A stretch of 64,000 nt of DNA, taken from assembly GCA_004138175.2 (NCBI GenBank), contig RYFE02000012.1, forward strand, positions 83,305-147,304, read 5' to 3'. The number at the start of each line of letters is the position of its first letter. Position 1 is the stretch's first letter. Position numbers and translations under genes: made by a program. Source of the DNA: Chloroflexales bacterium ZM16-3 (GTDB lineage Bacteria > Chloroflexota > Chloroflexia > Chloroflexales > Chloroflexaceae). This document shows positions 25,108 through 34,121 of this stretch, piece by piece. The notes under the pieces were generated by a model. That model was not told where the DNA came from. It saw only the letters and a list, made by a program, of their open reading frames with translations, and did not search any database.

Positions 25108-25842
25108 ATGTCTACACAGCCTACAAGCAGGGGCGATGGCCCCATCCTGATCGTCGGCGGGTTCGCCAGCAGCGCCGGGCAGTACGAGCCCCTGCGCGCG
25201 GCGCTGGCGGAAGTGAGCGGTCGCCCGGTGCGGATCGCGCCGATCAGTCGGCTCGACTGGCTCGGTGTGGTGGCCAGCGACAGCTACGGCGCGCTGCTCG
25301 GTATCCTCGACCGTGCCGCGCGCGCGGCGCTGGCCGCGCACCCGGCCCAGCGTGTCACCCTGGTAGGCCACAGCGCCGGCGGGGTGCTGGCCCGGATCTA
25401 CCTGGGCGATCATCCCTACGGCCCGCGACGGCTCTGCTACAACGGGCATCGGCGCGTCGATGCGCTCGTCACCCTCGGCACGCCGCATACGGCGGTGGGC
25501 GAGGGCCGCCAGGGCGGGCTCAACCAGATCGCCTATGTTCAGCGCACCTACCCCGGCGCGTACTGGCCGTCGCTGCGCTATGTCAGCGTGATCGGCAGGA
25601 GCATTCTCGGCGCGGCCGACGGGCCCCCGCCCGAGCGCGGGGCATGGCAGAGCTACCGGCTCCTCGGAGCCGAGGGTGCCCAGTGGGGCGACGGGGTCGT
25701 TCCGCTGGAGAATGGCCTGCTGGAGGGCTCGCACCAGGTGGTGATCTCCGGCGTCTGCCACGATGATCGGCCTGGCCGTGCCTGGTATGGTTCGAGCCCG
25801 GCGATTGTGCGGGCCTGGTGGGGGTTGGGGGTTGGAGGGTAG
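25108..25842 (+). CDS. lipase-like alpha/beta hydrolase
   Basis: The 244-aa protein opens with GPILIVGGFASSAGQY near residue 12, has the nucleophile motif VTLVGHSAGGVLARIYLGD near 82 and DALVTLGTPHTA near 115, and ends with SHQVVISGVCHDD, likely carrying the catalytic His. This layout matches PGAP1/lipase-type esterases, widespread in phototrophs. There is no signal peptide. ATG 25108 is preferred over an in-frame TTG at 25084. The C-terminal end (WWGLGVGG) runs into a GGTTGGG heptamer array, which may have replaced the native tail. Confidence 0.84.
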   Translation: MSTQPTSRGDGPILIVGGFASSAGQYEPLRAALAEVSGRPVRIAPISRLDWLGVVASDSYGALLGILDRAARAALAAHPAQRVTLVGHSAGGVLARIYLGDHPYGPRRLCYNGHRRVDALVTLGTPHTAVGEGRQGGLNQIAYVQRTYPGAYWPSLRYVSVIGRSILGAADGPPPERGAWQSYRLLGAEGAQWGDGVVPLENGLLEGSHQVVISGVCHDDRPGRAWYGSSPAIVRAWWGLGVGG

Positions 25843-25867
25843 GGGTTGGGGGTTGGGGGTTGGGGTA
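25819..25867. repeat. GGGTTGG heptamer array
   Basis: About six copies of GGGTTGG with one or two variants cover the last codons of the lipase-like gene and the following spacer. Confidence 0.9.
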
Positions 25868-25900
25868 GACGGCAATCTGCAATCGCACGGGGAGATGGCC

Positions 25901-26866
25901 ATGAACCTTCAGGAACTCTTCCGCCGCTCGTTCGCGATCTGGTGGCGCGTCCGCTCGCTGTGGGTCGCCGGGGCCATCGCCGCGCTCTTTGGCTATAGCG
26001 AGTACGGCGCGAACTTGAATGTCCAGTGGCGCAGCAGCTCGCCGATGCCCATTCAGCCGGGGGATACCTCGCCGTTCGACCAGTTCCTCGCCGACCCGCA
26101 GCTGGCATGGCTGATCAATAACCTGACCACGATTATCGTCTTTATCGTGGTGATCTCGCTGGCCTGGGCGATCGTCGGCGGGCTGGTGAGCGCCATGGCG
26201 AACGGGGCGATGATCCGGATCGCCGATGGGGTTGAGCGTGATCAGCCCACTGATCTTGGTTCTGGCCTGAGCGTGGGCGTGGCGCATATGCTGCCGATCT
26301 TTCTGATCGGGATCATCCTGGCCCTGCCCATTCTGCTGATCGTCGGAGCGGGCTTCGTGATTCTGGGCGGGGCGATCTTGCAGGCGTTCAGCGGCCGGAT
26401 GGATGATCCAGCCAGCGCCCTGCCCGCGCTCTTCGGCGCGATCGCCTGCTTCATCCCGCTGGCGCTCCTCGGCGCCGTCCTCGGCATCGTCCTGGGCCTG
26501 ATCGGCCGCTTGTCCATCCGGGCCTGTGTGATCGAGGGGCTCGGCACGCTGGCCAGCATCGGGCGGGGCTGGGGCCTGTTTCGCCGCAACCTCGGCTCCA
26601 CCCTGCTGCTCTGGCTGCTGATGGCGATCCTCGGCATGGTGCTGAGCGCGCTGCTGGGCGTGCCCTCCCTGGCCCTGCTCCTGCCGATCACCTCCGGCAT
26701 GGCAAGCCAGGGTTTCGCCGGAATCCCCGCCCTCGCCGTGATCGGCCTGGTGATCTACGGGCTGGTCGTCAATGTCGGCATCGGCGGGGCGCTAACTGGC
26801 CTGAGCGCCACGATCTGGACGCTGTTCTACCGCAGCCTGCTGGAGCGCGAGGGGGCGGTCTTATAG
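25901..26866 (+). CDS. multi-pass membrane protein of unknown function
   Basis: The 321-aa protein has about six long hydrophobic segments after an amphipathic start (MNLQELFRRSFAIWWRVRSLW). It has a short outer loop near 45-65, and in the middle LSIRACVIEGLGTLASIGRGWGLFRRNLGSTLLLW. Such sequences occur in uncharacterised bacterial membrane proteins of about 300 aa; I cannot name a family. ATG 25901 is used because CACGGGGAG lies at proper spacing; an ATG at 25895 is too close to it. Confidence 0.75.
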   Translation: MNLQELFRRSFAIWWRVRSLWVAGAIAALFGYSEYGANLNVQWRSSSPMPIQPGDTSPFDQFLADPQLAWLINNLTTIIVFIVVISLAWAIVGGLVSAMANGAMIRIADGVERDQPTDLGSGLSVGVAHMLPIFLIGIILALPILLIVGAGFVILGGAILQAFSGRMDDPASALPALFGAIACFIPLALLGAVLGIVLGLIGRLSIRACVIEGLGTLASIGRGWGLFRRNLGSTLLLWLLMAILGMVLSALLGVPSLALLLPITSGMASQGFAGIPALAVIGLVIYGLVVNVGIGGALTGLSATIWTLFYRSLLEREGAVL

Positions 26867-26909
26867 CGCTGAGCAAAACGATTGAGCCACTGAGGCACTG
26901 AGATGTGTC

Positions 26910-28034
26910 CTACCCGCTGATCGATATCCCGATCAGCCTGCCGATGCCGAAGGTGATCGCGGCGGCGGCTAGGCCGACGACCACCTGGCGCATGCCTGAG
27001 TACCAGACGCTACGCCCGGTGAGCAGGGTGATCGCCGCGCCGATGCCGAAGAGGCCGAGCGCGCTGACGGCCACGCTTACCAGCACCGCCGTGAGCCCAC
27101 CGAGGAAGAGGAAGGGCAGCACCGGCAGCACTGCGCCCACGGCGAAGAGGATGAAGGAGGTGAACGCGGCCTCCCAGGCCGAGCCGCCCAGCTCATCGGG
27201 GTCAACACCGAGCTCCTCGCGGGCCAGGGTGTCGAGGGCGCTGGCCGGGTCGCTGATCAGGCGGGCGGCCAGCTCGTCGGCCTGCGCGGGCTTCAGCCCC
27301 TTGGCCTGGTAGATCAGCGAGAGCTCCTCCTGCTCCTCGGCGGGGTTTGTCTCCAGCTCCTCGCGCTCGACGCCGATCTGCCGCTCGTACAGCTCGCGCG
27401 AGCTCGTGACTGAGATCCACTCGCCCAGGGCCATCGAGAAGGCACCGGCCAGCAGCCCGGCCAGCCCGGCCACCAGCACCGCCCGGCCCTGGGTGTCGGC
27501 ACCGGCCACGCCCATCACCAGGCTGAAGTTTGAGAGCAGCCCGTCGCTGGCCCCCAGCACCGCCGCGCGCAGGGCGTTGCCGCTGGCCGCCCGGTGCCGC
27601 CCCTCTAGCTGGGCCAGGGCGCTGCCCTCCATCCCGCCGGTCGTCCCCGAGGTGATTGTCTGGAGCAGGCGGGCGTGGGACTGCTCCTGGCCAGCCATGC
27701 CGGTGCCGCGCGCCTCGGCCTGGGCGCTGTACTCCCCGCTGCCCTGGCGCTCCTGGGCGGTGACGGTGGGCAGGATGAGCTGCGGGCCGAAGCGGCGGGC
27801 CAGCCTGATCATGGTGCGGGTGCGCCAGCCGGGGCGGCCCGGCAGCGCGGGCTGCCCGCCCTCCTTCAGCTTCCCTGCCCAGAAGGCGGCGTGGCCCTGC
27901 TCCACGGCTGCCATGCGCCGGTAGACCTCGGCTAGGGCTGGCTGCTGCTCGATCTCGGATAGGGCTGTGTACAGGGCCGCGCTGTCGATCTCGTCCTGCC
28001 AGTTCGCCCGGTAGCGGGCGGTATCCTCGCTCAT
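26910..28034 (-). CDS. ferritin-like + VIT1/CCC1 membrane iron transporter
   Basis: This 374-aa protein fuses a ferritin/rubrerythrin-like helical domain to a VIT1/CCC1 membrane domain. The first (residues 1-145) holds DEIDSAALYTALSEIE, AAVEQGHAAFW and GQEQSHARLLQ. The second (146-374) holds ALRAAVLGASDGLLSNFSLVMGVAG, SMALGEWISVTSSRELYERQ and three more C-terminal segments. The same fusion (MbfA) exports iron or manganese in alphaproteobacteria; the role here is likely Fe/Mn efflux or detoxification. The ATG at 28034 has GGAG just upstream, and a GGGTTGG array (28046-28070) lies behind it. Confidence 0.92.
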   Translation of the reverse strand: MSEDTARYRANWQDEIDSAALYTALSEIEQQPALAEVYRRMAAVEQGHAAFWAGKLKEGGQPALPGRPGWRTRTMIRLARRFGPQLILPTVTAQERQGSGEYSAQAEARGTGMAGQEQSHARLLQTITSGTTGGMEGSALAQLEGRHRAASGNALRAAVLGASDGLLSNFSLVMGVAGADTQGRAVLVAGLAGLLAGAFSMALGEWISVTSSRELYERQIGVEREELETNPAEEQEELSLIYQAKGLKPAQADELAARLISDPASALDTLAREELGVDPDELGGSAWEAAFTSFILFAVGAVLPVLPFLFLGGLTAVLVSVAVSALGLFGIGAAITLLTGRSVWYSGMRQVVVGLAAAAITFGIGRLIGISISG

Positions 28035-28045
28035 ATACGCTCCTT

Positions 28046-28070
28046 GGGGGTTGGGCTTGGGGGTTGGGCG
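28046..28070. repeat. GGGTTGG heptamer array
   Basis: About three GGGTTGG-type units lie just upstream of the ferritin-VIT1 gene start. Confidence 0.75.
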
Positions 28071-28106
28071 ACTACTCTATGAGCCTAACGCAGTATGGGC
28101 ACACCC

Positions 28107-28817
28107 TCAGCCCTCCGAATCTCGCCCCCCGCCGCGCACCAGCTCGTTGAGCATGTCTACCTGCACCTCCTGGATGCTGGCCAGGCGCTGCCACTGCTGG
28201 TTCATCAGGTGGTCGAGCTTCTCCTGGATCTGGCGGATCTCCAGCTCGGCCTTCAGGTTCACCTGGTAGTCGTGGCTGGCCCGCAGGCGGTCCTTATCCT
28301 CCTGGCGGTTCTGGCTCATCATGATGATTGGGGCCTGCATGGCGGCCACGCAGGAGAGCACCAGGTTGAGCAGGATGAACGGGTAGGGGTCGAAGAAGCG
28401 GGAGAGCAGGCTGTTTGCGACGATCCAGACGATGATGATTGCGCCGAAGATGCTGATGAATCGCCAGCTGCCGCCGAAGGCGGCGATCTGGTCGGACAGG
28501 CGCTCGCCGAAGCTCAGCTGCTGCTCGAAGGTCTCGTTAGTGTCCTCGGCGATCAGGTCGCCCTCGCTGATGCTGGCGACGACCTCCTGCTCCAGATCGC
28601 CTAGCTCGCCGCCCTCGTCGGTTACCAGCTGCTCGACGTAGCTGGCGCGAGCTAGGGCCAGATCCTCGGCGCAGATGTAGCCGTTCTCGTCCCACTCCGT
28701 ACGCCCGTCGCGCATCTGGCGCACCAGGGCCTCGCGCACGACTGCGGCGGGCACCACCTCGGCGAGCCGCTTCTGCTTGCCGCACACCTGGCAGCGCACG
28801 CGATCTTCTTGCTCCAT
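28107..28817 (-). CDS. DUF1003 family membrane protein
   Basis: This 236-aa protein starts with a CxxC pair (RCQVCGKQKRL) that could bind zinc. DUF1003 follows: LSDQIAAFGGSWRFISIFGAI, then VWIVANSLLSR, PYPFILLNLVLSCVAAMQAPIIMMSQNRQ, and a charged helix with DYQVNLKAELEIRQIQEKLDHL. Two membrane segments near 118-140 and 148-170 are flanked by soluble ends. The function of DUF1003 is unknown. The ATG at 28817 has GGAGGAGA upstream. It is in tandem with the ferritin-VIT1 gene, 72 bases away, so the two may be co-transcribed. Confidence 0.9.
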   Translation of the reverse strand: MEQEDRVRCQVCGKQKRLAEVVPAAVVREALVRQMRDGRTEWDENGYICAEDLALARASYVEQLVTDEGGELGDLEQEVVASISEGDLIAEDTNETFEQQLSFGERLSDQIAAFGGSWRFISIFGAIIIVWIVANSLLSRFFDPYPFILLNLVLSCVAAMQAPIIMMSQNRQEDKDRLRASHDYQVNLKAELEIRQIQEKLDHLMNQQWQRLASIQEVQVDMLNELVRGGGRDSEG

Positions 28818-28829
28818 CGATCTCCTCCG

Positions 28830-28872
28830 TCTCGATTGCAGATTGCAGATGGCAGAATGCAGATTGCATAAT
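28830..28872. repeat. GATTGCA-type heptamer array
   Basis: Four to five units of GATTGCA/GATTGCAGA-like repeats lie upstream of the DUF1003 gene. The same unit is found inside the flippase gene near 55150-55255. Confidence 0.8.
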
Positions 28873-28894
28873 CTGTGCCGCAGAATCGAGGCTA

Positions 28895-29298
28895 TTACAG
28901 CGCGTCGGGGTCCACAAGCCCGTAGCGCACCGCGATCAGGGCGGCCTGGGTGCGGTCGGCGACGCCGAGCTTGGAGAGGATCTCGCGGATGTAGGTTTTG
29001 ACCGTGTTCTCGCTGAGCCCGAGGTCGGTGCCGATCTCTTTGTTGCTGCGGTCGGTCGCCACGAGGCGCAGCACCTCGCGCTCGCGCTGCGAGAGCTGGG
29101 TGATCGGGTCGTCGGGCGTGGCCATGCGGTTCATGAGCTTGCGGGCGATCTTGGGGTGCAGCTGGGGCTGGCCATGGGCCGCGCCGCGCACGGCGGCCAC
29201 CAGGTCATCGGCGCTCAGCTCCTTGATCAGGTAGCCCGCTCACCCCGGCCCGCAGCGCGGCGTAGACTCGGGCGTCGTCGCACTCATCTGGGCGGGGG
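28895..29298 (-). pseudogene. broken NarL/FixJ-type response regulator
   Basis: The last 101 codons are intact and encode a LuxR helix-turn-helix (TQLSQREREVLRLVATDRSNKE, then IGTDLGLSENTVKTYI). Upstream, the end of a receiver domain is readable as DDARVYAALRAGVSG in one frame and YLIKELSADDLVAAVRGA in another. One extra base near 29248 separates them. Everything before DDARVY, including the phospho-acceptor Asp, is missing, and the sequence passes into a CTCAGCGT repeat array. This is a 5'-deleted, frameshifted remnant. A short HTH-only product from an internal start cannot be excluded. Confidence 0.8.
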
Positions 29299-29307
29299 AG
29301 CGGTCTC

Positions 29308-29343
29308 AGTGCCTCAGCGTCTCAGCGTCTTAACGCCTCAGTG
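29308..29343. repeat. CCTCAGCGT-type short tandem array
   Basis: Units such as CTCAGTGC, CTCAGCGT and CTCAGCGTC repeat about five times at the break point of the response-regulator remnant. Confidence 0.75.
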
Positions 29344-29421
29344 TTGCGCCATGGCCCCCGCTCGCATACAATCCGGGTACGGGAGGCGCGCGGCACTGCG
29401 CGCCACATAGGGGAGCAGCAT

Positions 29422-30312
29422 ATGAGCGAGCGGATCGGATTCATCGGCCTGGGGATTATGGGCCGTGGGATGGTGCATAACCTGCTGCGGGCCGGCTTCG
29501 CGGTGACGGTCTGGAACCGCACGGCGAGCCGTATGGACGAGTTTGTGGCGGCTGGTGCCACGGCGGCGGCGAGCCCCGCCGAGGTCGCTGGGATCTCCGA
29601 CATCATTATCACCTGCGTGAGCGACACACCTGATGTGCTCGGGGTGACGCTGGGTGAGGGCGGGGTGATCCACGGGGCGAGCCCCGGCGCCCTGGTGATC
29701 GACATGAGCACAATCAGCCCGCAGGCCGCCCGCGATATGGCCGCCGCCCTGGCCGAGCAGGGCGTGGCCCACCTGGACGCGCCGATCAGCGGGGGTAGCG
29801 AGGGCGCCGCCAAGGGCACGCTCTCGATCATGGTCGGCGGCGAGGCCGCCGATGTCGAGCGGGCCATGCCAGCCTTCCAGGCCATGGGCAAGGCGATCAC
29901 TCATGTCGGCAACCACGGCGCTGGTCAGGCGGTCAAGCTGGTCAACCAGATCCTGGTGGCCGGCACGACGCTGGCGGTGAGCGAGGCGCTGGTCTTCGCC
30001 CAGGCCAGCGGCGTGGATCTGGAGAAGACCCTGGCCGCCGTCACCCCCGGCGCGGCCGGGAGCTGGACGCTGTCCAATCGTGGCCCGCAGATGATTAAGC
30101 GTGACTGGCGGCCCGGCTTCATGATCGACCTGCAGCAGAAGGATCTGCGCCTGGTGCTGGAGGCGGCCGACCAGGTGGGCGTGCCGGTGCAGGCTACGGC
30201 GATGATCTTCCAGATGTACCGCGCGCTCCAGGCCGCCGGCCTCGGCGCTGAGGGCAACCACGCTCTGGTCAAGGCGATCGAGCGCATGAGTGGCATTGAG
30301 GTGGGCGGGTAG
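29422..30312 (+). CDS. NAD(P)-dependent beta-hydroxyacid dehydrogenase
   Basis: This 296-aa protein matches the 3-hydroxyisobutyrate/tartronate semialdehyde reductase family. It has the Rossmann motif IGFIGLGIMGRGMVHNLL (residues 5-22), WNRT (near 32) and the substrate-binding DAPISGGSEGAAKGTLSIMVGG (near 116). The catalytic Lys is in NHGAGQAVKLVNQILVAG (near 172) and the C-terminal Lys in FMIDLQQKDLRL (near 240). ATG 29422 follows GGGGAG. It would reduce or oxidise a small hydroxyacid; the exact substrate is not given by the sequence. Confidence 0.93.
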   Translation: MSERIGFIGLGIMGRGMVHNLLRAGFAVTVWNRTASRMDEFVAAGATAAASPAEVAGISDIIITCVSDTPDVLGVTLGEGGVIHGASPGALVIDMSTISPQAARDMAAALAEQGVAHLDAPISGGSEGAAKGTLSIMVGGEAADVERAMPAFQAMGKAITHVGNHGAGQAVKLVNQILVAGTTLAVSEALVFAQASGVDLEKTLAAVTPGAAGSWTLSNRGPQMIKRDWRPGFMIDLQQKDLRLVLEAADQVGVPVQATAMIFQMYRALQAAGLGAEGNHALVKAIERMSGIEVGG

Positions 30313-30319
30313 GAATGAC

Positions 30320-30347
30320 GTAGGGACGCAGCGCGCTGCGTCCCTAC
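30320..30347. repeat. 28-bp perfect palindrome GTAGGGACGCAGC...
   Basis: A perfect 28-bp palindrome lies between convergent genes and covers the last codon region of the cupin gene, whose stop is at 30344. It is likely to work as a two-way terminator-like hairpin. Confidence 0.85.
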
Positions 30348-30667
30348 TTTGGCTCGGGGGCCATGGCGATCAGCATGGTCAGCCGGCCCGCGCCGACGTT
30401 CGCCACGCCGTGGGGGCTGTCGGCGGGCGCCCATGCCAGCCCGCCCGGCCCCAGGCGGCGTGTCTCCACGCCGACCGTGAACTCGCCCTCGCCCTCGACC
30501 ACGAAGTACATCTTGTCGCGCCCGGCGTGCTGGTGGGTCGGCTGGGCCTGGCCCGGCTCCAGGCAGTCCATGCCGACGAGCATGTTCGGGCTGAGGAAGA
30601 TCGTGCTCTTGAACCAGCGCTCGGCGCTCGCGCCGACGTGATCGCGGTAGTCGCTAAATATGCTCAC
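30344..30667 (-). CDS. small single-domain cupin
   Basis: This 107-aa beta-barrel protein has cupin motif 1 around PTHQHAGRDKMYFVVEGEGEF (His-His-Glu type metal ligands, near 43-63) and motif 2 around GPGGLAWAPADSPHGVANVG (near 74-92). The function is unknown; small cupins of this type may isomerise, bind or sense small molecules. It starts with GTG 30667 behind AGGAG. It is divergent from the deazaflavin oxidoreductase gene with 35 bases between them, so the promoters must overlap. Confidence 0.88.
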   Translation of the reverse strand: MSIFSDYRDHVGASAERWFKSTIFLSPNMLVGMDCLEPGQAQPTHQHAGRDKMYFVVEGEGEFTVGVETRRLGPGGLAWAPADSPHGVANVGAGRLTMLIAMAPEPK

Positions 30668-30702
30668 TTGTTTCTCCTGACGTAGAGCTGAAAGGATTAC
30701 CC

Positions 30703-31188
30703 ATGTCCAAAGGGATCACGCGCGGGCCGCGCCCGCAGGGAGTGCAGCGCGCATTCATGCGCGCCCCGATCTGGATCTACCGCGCCGGCATGGGCTGGCT
30801 GCTCGGCGGCCGCTTCCTGATGATCGTCCACCGTGGGCGCAAGAGCGGTGCTGCGCGATCCACTGTCCTGGAGGTGGTCGATCACGACCCCGACGGCGAT
30901 ATCTTCTTTGTGGCCTCGGGCTGGGGCGAGAAGGCCGACTGGCTCCAGAATATCATCAAAACCCCCGACGTGATCCTCTACACCGGCTCGCGCCGCCGCC
31001 CGGGCCGCGCCGAGCGCCTCAGCGTCGATCAGGCCACAGATCGTCTGCTCAGCTATGCCAGCCGCCACCCGCACGCCTTTGCCGCGCTGGGCAAGCTGAT
31101 GAGCGGCAAGGCTTTGCCTCCCACCGAGGCGGGCTGCCGCGAGCTGGCCGGGATCGTCCCACTCGTCGCCCTGCGCCCGCGCGCCTAG
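30703..31188 (+). CDS. deazaflavin (F420)-dependent nitroreductase family protein
   Basis: This 161-aa protein is of the Ddn/FDOR-A split-barrel class. Visible are LMIVHRGRKSGAARSTVLEVV (near 40), FFVASGWGEKADWLQNI (near 70) and PDVILYTGSRRRPGRAERL (near 88), the usual F420-contact region. The family uses reduced F420 for redox reactions on quinones, nitro compounds or lipids. Together with the LLM enzyme at 1-471 it suggests that the host makes F420. The ATG at 30703 has no strong Shine-Dalgarno (GAAAGGA is about nine bases upstream). Confidence 0.9.
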   Translation: MSKGITRGPRPQGVQRAFMRAPIWIYRAGMGWLLGGRFLMIVHRGRKSGAARSTVLEVVDHDPDGDIFFVASGWGEKADWLQNIIKTPDVILYTGSRRRPGRAERLSVDQATDRLLSYASRHPHAFAALGKLMSGKALPPTEAGCRELAGIVPLVALRPRA

Positions 31189-31467
31189 AGCAGTTGCAGG
31201 AATCTGTCGCCGGACGGGTGAGGGCCGTCCGGCGGTAAACGGTCAAGCTGCTACGAACCTTGTCTAAACCTCAGTGCCTCAATGCCTCAGCGCCTCAGTG
31301 CTCTATGTTTAGCCTGCGCTCAACCTGCCTGAACAATTTCTAAACATCGTTTCGCTATCCTCGCTCACAGGATGGTATGATCTGTGGAGTGCGCGAAGAT
31401 CCCCCCAAAGAACATTGCCTCGCAGCTCTACTTTTTCAACAAAGCTGGCATAAGGAGCATTGGAACG
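31189..31467 (+). other. spacer with hairpin and octamer repeats
   Basis: CGCCGGACGG (31208) pairs with CCGTCCGGCG (31226-31235). An array of CCTCAGTG/CCTCAATG units follows at 31270-31303. TATGAT at 31374-31379 could be the -10 of the adaptor gene. The adaptor frame is open from 31384, but protein-like sequence starts at 31468. Confidence 0.5.
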
Positions 31468-33324
31468 ATGAGTGTCACGTCAACTGCGCCCGAGCGCAAG
31501 GTGGCTGGTCGTCGGCTCGGTAAGCGCAAGGGCCGCTTCTCGCCCTGGCTGCTGCTTCCCGTAGCCCTGGTGCTGATCGTCGTTGGGCTGCTGCTCTGGC
31601 AGCTGCGCCAGTCCGGGGCTACGGCGACCACCACCTCTACGGCATCTGTCACGAAGGGCACCCTCGCGGTGAGCGTCACCGGCAGCGGCCCGGCCCAGGC
31701 CACGCAGAGCCGCAGCCTGAGCTTCGGCGTGGCCGGCACGGTCGAGTCGGTGCTGGTGAATGTGGGCGATACAGTGACGGCCGGGCAGCCCCTGGCCCGC
31801 ATCGATAACCGCACGCTGCGCCTCGCGGTGCAGCAGGCCGAGGCGAACCTGAAGTCGGCCGAGGCGAATCTGGCCTCCGCCCAGGGCAAGGGCGCCACCG
31901 CCCAGGACATCGCCAGCGCCCAGGCTAGCCTCGCCTCCGCCGAGGCCAGCTACACGAAGACCCGCAATGGTACGGCTACACCGGGCGACATCGCCAGCGC
32001 CCGCGCCCAGCTCGCCAGCGCCCAGGCCAACCTCGCCGAGCTGAAGGCTGGCCCCACGGCGGACACGCTCTCGACCGCGCGCACCCGCGTCCAGCAGGCC
32101 CAGATCACCGTCCAGAGCCAGCGCGATAGCCTCTCGGCGGCCAAGTCGAAGGCCAAGGATGCGCTGACCTCGGCCGCCAACAGCCTGCGCGACGCCCAGG
32201 ACAGCTATAGCACGATCTACTGGAGCAACCGCCAGCAGGAGAAACTCCCTGGCCCGCTGCCCCAGGCGAATATCGACCAGGAGGCGTCGGCTCTGCGTGC
32301 GGTGCAGAATGCTGAGGCCAGCTTTCAGCAGGCCCAGACCGCCTACACTCAGGCGGAGCAGGATGAGATTACGGGCATCGCCAACGCTGAGTCGAGCCTG
32401 AAGGACGCCCAGATACAGCTTGATGTGCTGCTGTCTGGCCCAACTGCCTCGAATCTGGCCAGCGCTCAGGCGAGCGTCGCCTCGGCCCAGTCGAGCCTTG
32501 ATAAGCTGCTGCACCCGGCAACGGCGGCCGACCTGGTCAGCGCCCAGGCCAGTGTTGATCAGGCCAAGATCAACCTGGAGAAGCTGACCACTCCCGGATC
32601 TGAGGCGACCCTGGCGAGCGCCGATGCCAGCCTGGCCCAGGCCCAGGTTCAGCTGGAGACGGCGAAGCTCGACCTGGAGAACGCGGTGCTCACCGCGCCG
32701 TTTGATGGGATCATCTCTGCGGTGGGGATCGCGGTCGGCGATGCCTCTACGGTCGGTACGATCGACCTGATCGACGCCAGCAAGATGTATATCGACATCA
32801 GCCTTGGCGAATCCGATGTGAGCCAGGTGAAGCCGGGGATGCCCGTCGAGCTGACCTTTGACGCCGTGCCGGATGTCACCATCAACGGTATGATCGATAC
32901 GGTTGCCCCGGTGGCCACCGTGACCCAGAATGTCGTCACCTACCCGGTGCGGGTGAGCTTCGACCCTGGCCAGTCGCCGATTAAGGTGGGCATGACCGCC
33001 TCGGGCACGATTGTCACCCAGCAGATCAGCGACGCCATCCTGGTGCCCAGCCGGGCCATCCAGACGCGCGGCAGCACCCAGACGGTGCAGGTGCAGCAGG
33101 CCCCCGGCCAGCCGCTGGTGTCGGTGCGTGTGCAGACCGGCCTGAGCGTCAACGGGCAGACGGAGATCTTGAGCTGTGTGGACACCGGCAGCCAGTGCCT
33201 CCAGGAGGGTGACACGCTGGTGATCACCGCTGCCACCACAACGACCACCGGCGGCGCGACGCAGCAGCGCGGCGGCACCGGCGGCTTCGGCGGCGGCGTG
33301 CCGCGCGGGGTGCCCTTCCCATGA
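31468..33324 (+). CDS. MacA-type membrane fusion (periplasmic adaptor) protein
   Basis: This 618-aa adaptor has an N-terminal anchor ([21 protein letters not shown], 28-48), then a first biotinyl/lipoyl half ([26 protein letters not shown], ~95-120). A very long Ala/Ser/Gln-rich coiled-coil hairpin follows (~125-420), then the second lipoyl half ([25 protein letters not shown]), a beta-barrel domain ([22 protein letters not shown]) and a Gly-rich tail ([13 protein letters not shown]). It links an ABC permease to the outside. The hairpin is longer than in typical MacA. ATG 31468 follows AAGGAG. Its stop overlaps the ATPase start by four bases. Confidence 0.92.
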   Translation: MSVTSTAPERKVAGRRLGKRKGRFSPWLLLPVALVLIVVGLLLWQLRQSGATATTTSTASVTKGTLAVSVTGSGPAQATQSRSLSFGVAGTVESVLVNVGDTVTAGQPLARIDNRTLRLAVQQAEANLKSAEANLASAQGKGATAQDIASAQASLASAEASYTKTRNGTATPGDIASARAQLASAQANLAELKAGPTADTLSTARTRVQQAQITVQSQRDSLSAAKSKAKDALTSAANSLRDAQDSYSTIYWSNRQQEKLPGPLPQANIDQEASALRAVQNAEASFQQAQTAYTQAEQDEITGIANAESSLKDAQIQLDVLLSGPTASNLASAQASVASAQSSLDKLLHPATAADLVSAQASVDQAKINLEKLTTPGSEATLASADASLAQAQVQLETAKLDLENAVLTAPFDGIISAVGIAVGDASTVGTIDLIDASKMYIDISLGESDVSQVKPGMPVELTFDAVPDVTINGMIDTVAPVATVTQNVVTYPVRVSFDPGQSPIKVGMTASGTIVTQQISDAILVPSRAIQTRGSTQTVQVQQAPGQPLVSVRVQTGLSVNGQTEILSCVDTGSQCLQEGDTLVITAATTTTTGGATQQRGGTGGFGGGVPRGVPFP

Positions 33325-34121
33325 CTACTATGATCAGCGTGCGTGATCTGGCCCGCACCTACCAGACCGGCGAGATTGAGGTACACGCGCTGCGCGGCGT
33401 CTCCTTCGATATCGCACGCGGCGAGTTTGTGGCGATCATGGGGCCGTCTGGCTCGGGCAAGTCTACCCTGATGAACCTGATCGGCTGCCTCGACACGCCG
33501 ACCTCGGGCAGCTATACCCTGGACGGGCTGCCGGTTGACCAGCTTGAGAAGCCGCTGCTGGCGGCGGTGCGCAACCGCAAGATCGGCTTTGTCTTTCAGC
33601 AGTTTCACCTGCTGGCCCGCAGCACCGCCCTGGAGAATGTAGCGCTGCCCCTGGCCTACCGGGGCGGCATGGCCGCCGACGAGCGTCTGGAGCGGGCCGC
33701 CGAGTCGCTGGAGCGGGTCGGCCTGGGCAATCGTATGGACCACCGGCCCCAGGAGCTCTCCGGCGGCCAGCAGCAGCGCGTGGCGATCGCCCGCTCCCTG
33801 GTGACAAAGCCGGCCCTGCTGCTGGCCGATGAGCCCACCGGCGCGCTGGACACGCGCACCAGCGAGGAGCTGATGGGCCTGCTCACCGACTTAAATCACG
33901 GCGGGATGACGATCGTGCTGGTGACCCACGAGCCCGATGTGGCCCGCTACGCCCGGCGCCTGCTAGAGATCCGTGACGGCCAGCTGCTGCGCGATGTGTC
34001 GACGGCTGAGGCATGGGCCGCTCAGGATCCGCACGCGCCGCATATGACGCTTGGGCCGGTGGCGCGGGCGCGACGGGTGGGCCGCCTGCCGGTGGCTAGC
34101 CGCTGGAGGAGGAGCGTATGA
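33321..34121 (+). CDS. MacB-type ABC transporter ATPase
   Basis: The 266-aa ATPase has Walker [10 protein letters not shown] (near 40), a Q-loop in [11 protein letters not shown], signature [15 protein letters not shown] (near 143), Walker [13 protein letters not shown] (near 168) and the switch His in VLVTHEP. It matches the LolD/MacB class that powers extrusion through FtsX-type permeases. The last 40 residues (from [10 protein letters not shown]) are an extra basic tail. It overlaps its neighbours by four bases on both sides, so it is coupled in translation. Confidence 0.95.
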   Translation: MTTMISVRDLARTYQTGEIEVHALRGVSFDIARGEFVAIMGPSGSGKSTLMNLIGCLDTPTSGSYTLDGLPVDQLEKPLLAAVRNRKIGFVFQQFHLLARSTALENVALPLAYRGGMAADERLERAAESLERVGLGNRMDHRPQELSGGQQQRVAIARSLVTKPALLLADEPTGALDTRTSEELMGLLTDLNHGGMTIVLVTHEPDVARYARRLLEIRDGQLLRDVSTAEAWAAQDPHAPHMTLGPVARARRVGRLPVASRWRRSV

